Below are positions 61,001 through 64,000 of a stretch of DNA of 64,000 nt, piece after piece. The stretch covers positions 539,184 to 603,183 of the forward strand of contig VFFE01006811.1 of assembly GCA_008921705.1 (NCBI GenBank). Direction: 5' to 3'. Position 1 is the stretch's first letter, and every line of letters begins with the position of its first letter. Source of the stretch: Burhinus oedicnemus. Lineage: Eukaryota; Chordata; Aves; Charadriiformes; Burhinidae. The position numbers and the translations under genes are program-made. The notes under the pieces are model-generated. The model was not told the origin of the DNA, searched no databases, and was given only the letters and a program-made list of their open reading frames with translations.

Positions 61001-62041
61001 CGTGACCTAAGAGCACCCTCTGGCTGGGTGCCCCTTTCCTCTGCACTGGGAATTTCCACTATCTAAAGACACATTGCTTTAGACATATGTATTTATTTGC
61101 CTTTGTCTATATAAATATAAATTTAAATGTACAAATATGCATAAGTATTTATTTATGCATGGATATATCCTTATATATGTGTATTATAGCATATATGTGT
61201 GGCAGGGGCTGTGCTCGGGGCTGCCCTGCGTGGGCAACATGGGCCCGTCAAAGTGGAAAGGCAGGACAAAAGGCCAGCAGCAGAAGAACGTCTGTGAGGT
61301 CGATACAGAAATAAGAAACTTTGCATCAGCCCCGTCACATTGGTGCCTCGGGACAGGATTTTCCTTTAGCCGTGTACCTGATTCATAAAATCATACTGAG
61401 GTGCCGCGGTCCTGCGAAATGGAATTTTCATATTGGTGTGGCAGATATCGCTGCTCTCAAGGTTTCTTCCCATCTGTCAGGGTGCAAGAGATGTAGCAGG
61501 GACATGCAGAGTCATATGTAACACATTTTAACTATTTATTTATTTTACCTTTGCATGAACTCTAGTATTGGGAGCTGGATGCCATGCCGGGGCTGTTACG
61601 GAGGACAACAACCCTAACCAATACAAAGGCCTGCACAGATTGCTCTTCAGTGAATGAATCTGTCTTTGAACACACTTTTATTAGCAGATTTTCACGATCA
61701 TTCTAATGACTCTGGAGCAGCTTTCCCAATTATTTAATTAGTCTGATGATAAAGTATTGGAGCAGTTTCTTTTTTCATATTATGAAATATCATTTCTGCA
61801 GCTGTTACTAACAGAATGTGAGACTGAAGGTAGAAACCTTGTGTAGTTTATAAAGTTGCGTTTCAGTGGCTAACGTTGTATGAGACATTTTGTCCTGGAT
61901 TTCCAATTTGGTGAGCCCTGTTGCCTGTGCTGGGCTGGGTTCTACGATGCCCTGGCCAGTGGTTGCACAGACCCCCTTGGTGGCCCCCTGGGAAAGGTCT
62001 GTAGACATGGGTCATTTTCCATCGTGTTTGTGTCTGTGTGT

Positions 62042-62090
62042 CCCCCCCAGCATCTGACACCCCCCCACCCTCGTCACCTTCCCCCACCCC
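62042..62090 (-). other. C-rich tract (G-rich on minus strand)
   Basis: Cytosine runs of 7 (62042-62048), 7 (62060-62066), 3 (62068-62070), 5 (62081-62085) and 4 (62087-62090) follow one another. On the minus strand this is G-rich and might fold into a quadruplex with one long loop (10-11 nt). It therefore fails the strict 1-7 nt loop rule. Confidence 0.4.
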
Positions 62091-62224
62091 AGAGATTTGA
62101 GCCTTTGGAGTTGGGCGCCATGCACCTGCCTTTTGATTTTCTTTAATTACTTTCCATTCACATTAAAATTTACTCATTTAATTTGCTGTTATTAAAGAAG
62201 CTGTTTTTCATTACATACCTACAC

Positions 62225-62460
62225 TTTTAAGGATATATATATTTAGTCTGTACGTGTTCAAATATAGGTGTTATATATATATATACATATCTAAATATAT
62301 TTATTTAAAATGAAGCTATGTATACATAAATAAAATACATATTTATGCATATTTTCACACTTTGTGTATCGTTATATATAATATACAATAATATAGATAA
62401 TGTAAAAATATATAACTTTATGGAAAGAGAAAAATAGATATGTGTATATGTAAATTTGTA
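62225..62460. repeat. AT-rich low-complexity tract
   Basis: The stretch is almost entirely A and T, with many TATA, ATAT and TATTTA units, including a (TA)n run of about 14 bp near 62272-62286. It is degenerate simple sequence likely to vary between individuals. TATA-like strings here should not be taken as promoters. Confidence 0.8.
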
Positions 62461-62944
62461 TAGTTTTATATAGGAACACTTGCTGGCAAAAAGGAAATAG
62501 GGAGCCAATCAGTCGGTTTCAAAAAATGCCCACCAGCCAATCGCCAAGCAATGAGGAAACATTTTGGGTATGAGGCAGTTGGGGACGGCAGCCGCTGTGA
62601 GTGCAGAGGACGGAGCTCCCGTGGCACTATATGTACCCAACACCACTGGTGGCACTTCGGGCAGTGCCCCTGCCAGCTCCACCGTGAGCTGTGCCATGTC
62701 CCGCTGTGCCTGGTGGCTCTTCCCAGAGGCCAATCTGTGTGCTGGTAGGAGCCCTTGGCAGCTTTGGAGTGCAAAATAAACGCTCCCATTGTTCAGCCAT
62801 CTCAACAAAGTTTCCTGAAGCTTTGAAAGCTTTAATTTGCTTAATTTTACTTTGCAAATATTACCTATGTGTCTCTATTAATTTTTCAAGTAACAGTCCA
62901 ATTGCTGAAATTGCTGCTTTCATTTGTGTTGCTTTCTTCTTTAG

Positions 62945-63279
62945 CCGCAGTGTCTGCCTGTGGGCTAACCCAGGATGCCCCACGTCAGTTAATGGAAGCA
63001 TTTATTAATGCTCTGCGGTTGCTGTGTGTCGTTTGCTCTCCAACTCTTGGCCAAGACAGGAAAATTAAGAAATATGTTCTAGTCCCTAGTTTACATCCCT
63101 CCCTGGACATATCTGAACTGCAGAGCCTGCTTTAGCTGAATGTTGATGTGTTTTGTACAGACTACAACACTGCCAAGAGGAAACGTTATTTCTGTAGTCC
63201 AATAGTAAGGAAACTTTCCAGTTATATCAAGGAAGTGGATCCAGATCAAACAGAAGATTATATGAAGTTGTTCGTTTGA
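62945..63279 (+). pseudogene. Possible exon or pseudogene fragment, unidentified
   Basis: One frame stays open for about 111 codons except for a single TAG at 63133-63135. It ends at TGA 63277-63279. Before it stands a pyrimidine-rich stretch with two AG acceptors (CTTTAG ending at 62944, CCGCAG ending at 62950). A third acceptor-like TTTTGTACAG ends at 63160, after the TAG. Short pieces of the translation are AFINALRLLCVV, DRKIKKYVLVPSL, then after the stop DYNTAKRKRYF and YIKEVDPDQTEDYM, which look like real protein rather than simple sequence. I could not place them in a family. Three readings remain: a unitary or processed pseudogene, two exons with the TAG in an intron, or chance. Confidence 0.2.
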
Positions 63280-64000
63280 ACTGTAGATGCATATGGCCAC
63301 AGCAGGGGCGCAGACTATCAGGTGTAAACTAGGCTCTGCCTCCTTTTTTTTCCTTTTTCATAGTGAAGAAAGAATTCACCTTGAATTTGCTGCTTAAGAC
63401 CTAGACAGAGGATACAGCTCCAAATCGCGAAGGAGATGCCCATGTCCGCCTAGCCCAGATTTAGCAACCAGTCTCATTCATGAGTACAGTAGCTCTACTT
63501 CTGCTGTATTACATTACTGCCTTTTTCTCTGCGTAGTAAATGTGTTAAATTTTATTTACCTAGGAAGTTATTTGCTACTAAACATTGTCATGTGTTGAGA
63601 AAACCTTTAGGCAAAGGTAAAGAAGAAACCCACTGAGAGCTATTAAATACAAAGGCACCTGGAAATCCCTGAGGTACACATTACTAGAGGCTGGGAGTTA
63701 TTTTCCCTGTTCTTATGCATTTTATGACTGCTGCTGTGCAGTGTCAGAGAACGGGTCCCAGGCCAGACAAGTAGGTATTACAGTATTCATCACAGAAAAA
63801 AACCAGCATCACATTTACCTGCTTTGCAGTGCTGCATTCACATGCACTAGTACTGTTTCACTGCAGCATTTTAGTTTTCATTGGCATTGTGATCTGATGA
63901 AGATGAGCTGTAACTCCTGATTTGGTTTGATTTATTGTGATGAGCCATTCTTTGTTTCGGCATGATCACAAGGAAAAGCTGGTTGAAGTGAAGAGATGTG
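63280..64000. other. Non-coding end of the window
   Basis: No recognisable gene, repeat or motif cluster. If the frame ending at 63279 is a real last exon, its 3' UTR would lie here. I see no convincing AATAAA signal with a following GT-rich element in the first 300 bases. Confidence 0.5.

Larger units (their letters stand above)
61005..62944. other. Spacer downstream of the CpG-rich block, with simple-sequence tracts
   Basis: AT-rich sequence at 61075-61200 is followed by a moderately GC-rich patch (61200-61450) and ordinary DNA. The plus strand is C-rich at 62042-62090, and 62225-62460 is dominated by TATA-type simple sequence; both are listed separately. A GC-richer patch at 62560-62760 has short frames on both strands, without known motifs. 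It could hold an untranslated exon, but I see no support beyond composition. Confidence 0.45.

Noticed and set aside
62225..62460. Multiple TATA boxes
   Set aside because: The whole tract is AT simple sequence, so TATA strings are expected and carry no information.
1..64000. CRISPR arrays, operons or other prokaryotic systems
   Set aside because: Repeat content is avian (CR1, bird LTR), CpG is depleted and coding density is close to nil; no regularly spaced repeats were found.

Overview
The window looks like bird genomic DNA. The evidence is its interspersed repeats. Three copies are non-LTR retrotransposons of the CR1 family, with the typical 3' tails built of ATTCTRTG-like octamers. The fourth repeat is a solo LTR of a kind abundant in many birds, beginning TGTTGTGGTTTAACCCC when read on the + strand. 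Recognisable repeats cover only about 2.6 kb (roughly 4%), which fits the compact, repeat-poor genomes of birds. I cannot name the species or chromosome.

I recognise no intact cellular protein gene and no tRNA, rRNA or CRISPR array. The great majority of open frames are short, overlap each other on both strands and carry no motif I know, which is what chance gives in about 40% GC DNA. The sequence is therefore best read as intergenic or intronic. Real exons smaller than about 150 bases could be hidden, because they cannot be called by eye without homology.

Layout: 1-1259 is non-coding with two inverted repeats. 1260-1690 is a CpG-enriched block with twin CACGTG boxes. 1691-18420 is non-coding DNA with a few homeodomain-site-rich stretches and one G-quadruplex candidate. 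18421-19150 is a 5'-truncated CR1 on the minus strand, and 20356-20478 is a CR1 tail on the plus strand. A good CTCF-like site lies at 22114-22127. A perfect 106-bp tandem duplication lies at 26643-26854. The minus-strand solo LTR, with its own TATA box and cAMP-response element, occupies 33685-34240. A reverse-oriented CTCF-like site lies at 43619-43632. 45620-46816 is a 5'-truncated CR1 on the plus strand whose reverse transcriptase still has its catalytic motifs and one premature stop.

The right end is the most gene-like part. 60230-61000 is rich in GC and CpG and carries the motif set of a broad vertebrate promoter (ETS pair, E-box, YY1-like site, inverted CCAAT box). About 2 kb further on, 62945-63279 holds a reading frame with protein-like composition, broken by a single TAG and preceded by plausible splice acceptors. 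Whether the two belong to one gene is inference only.
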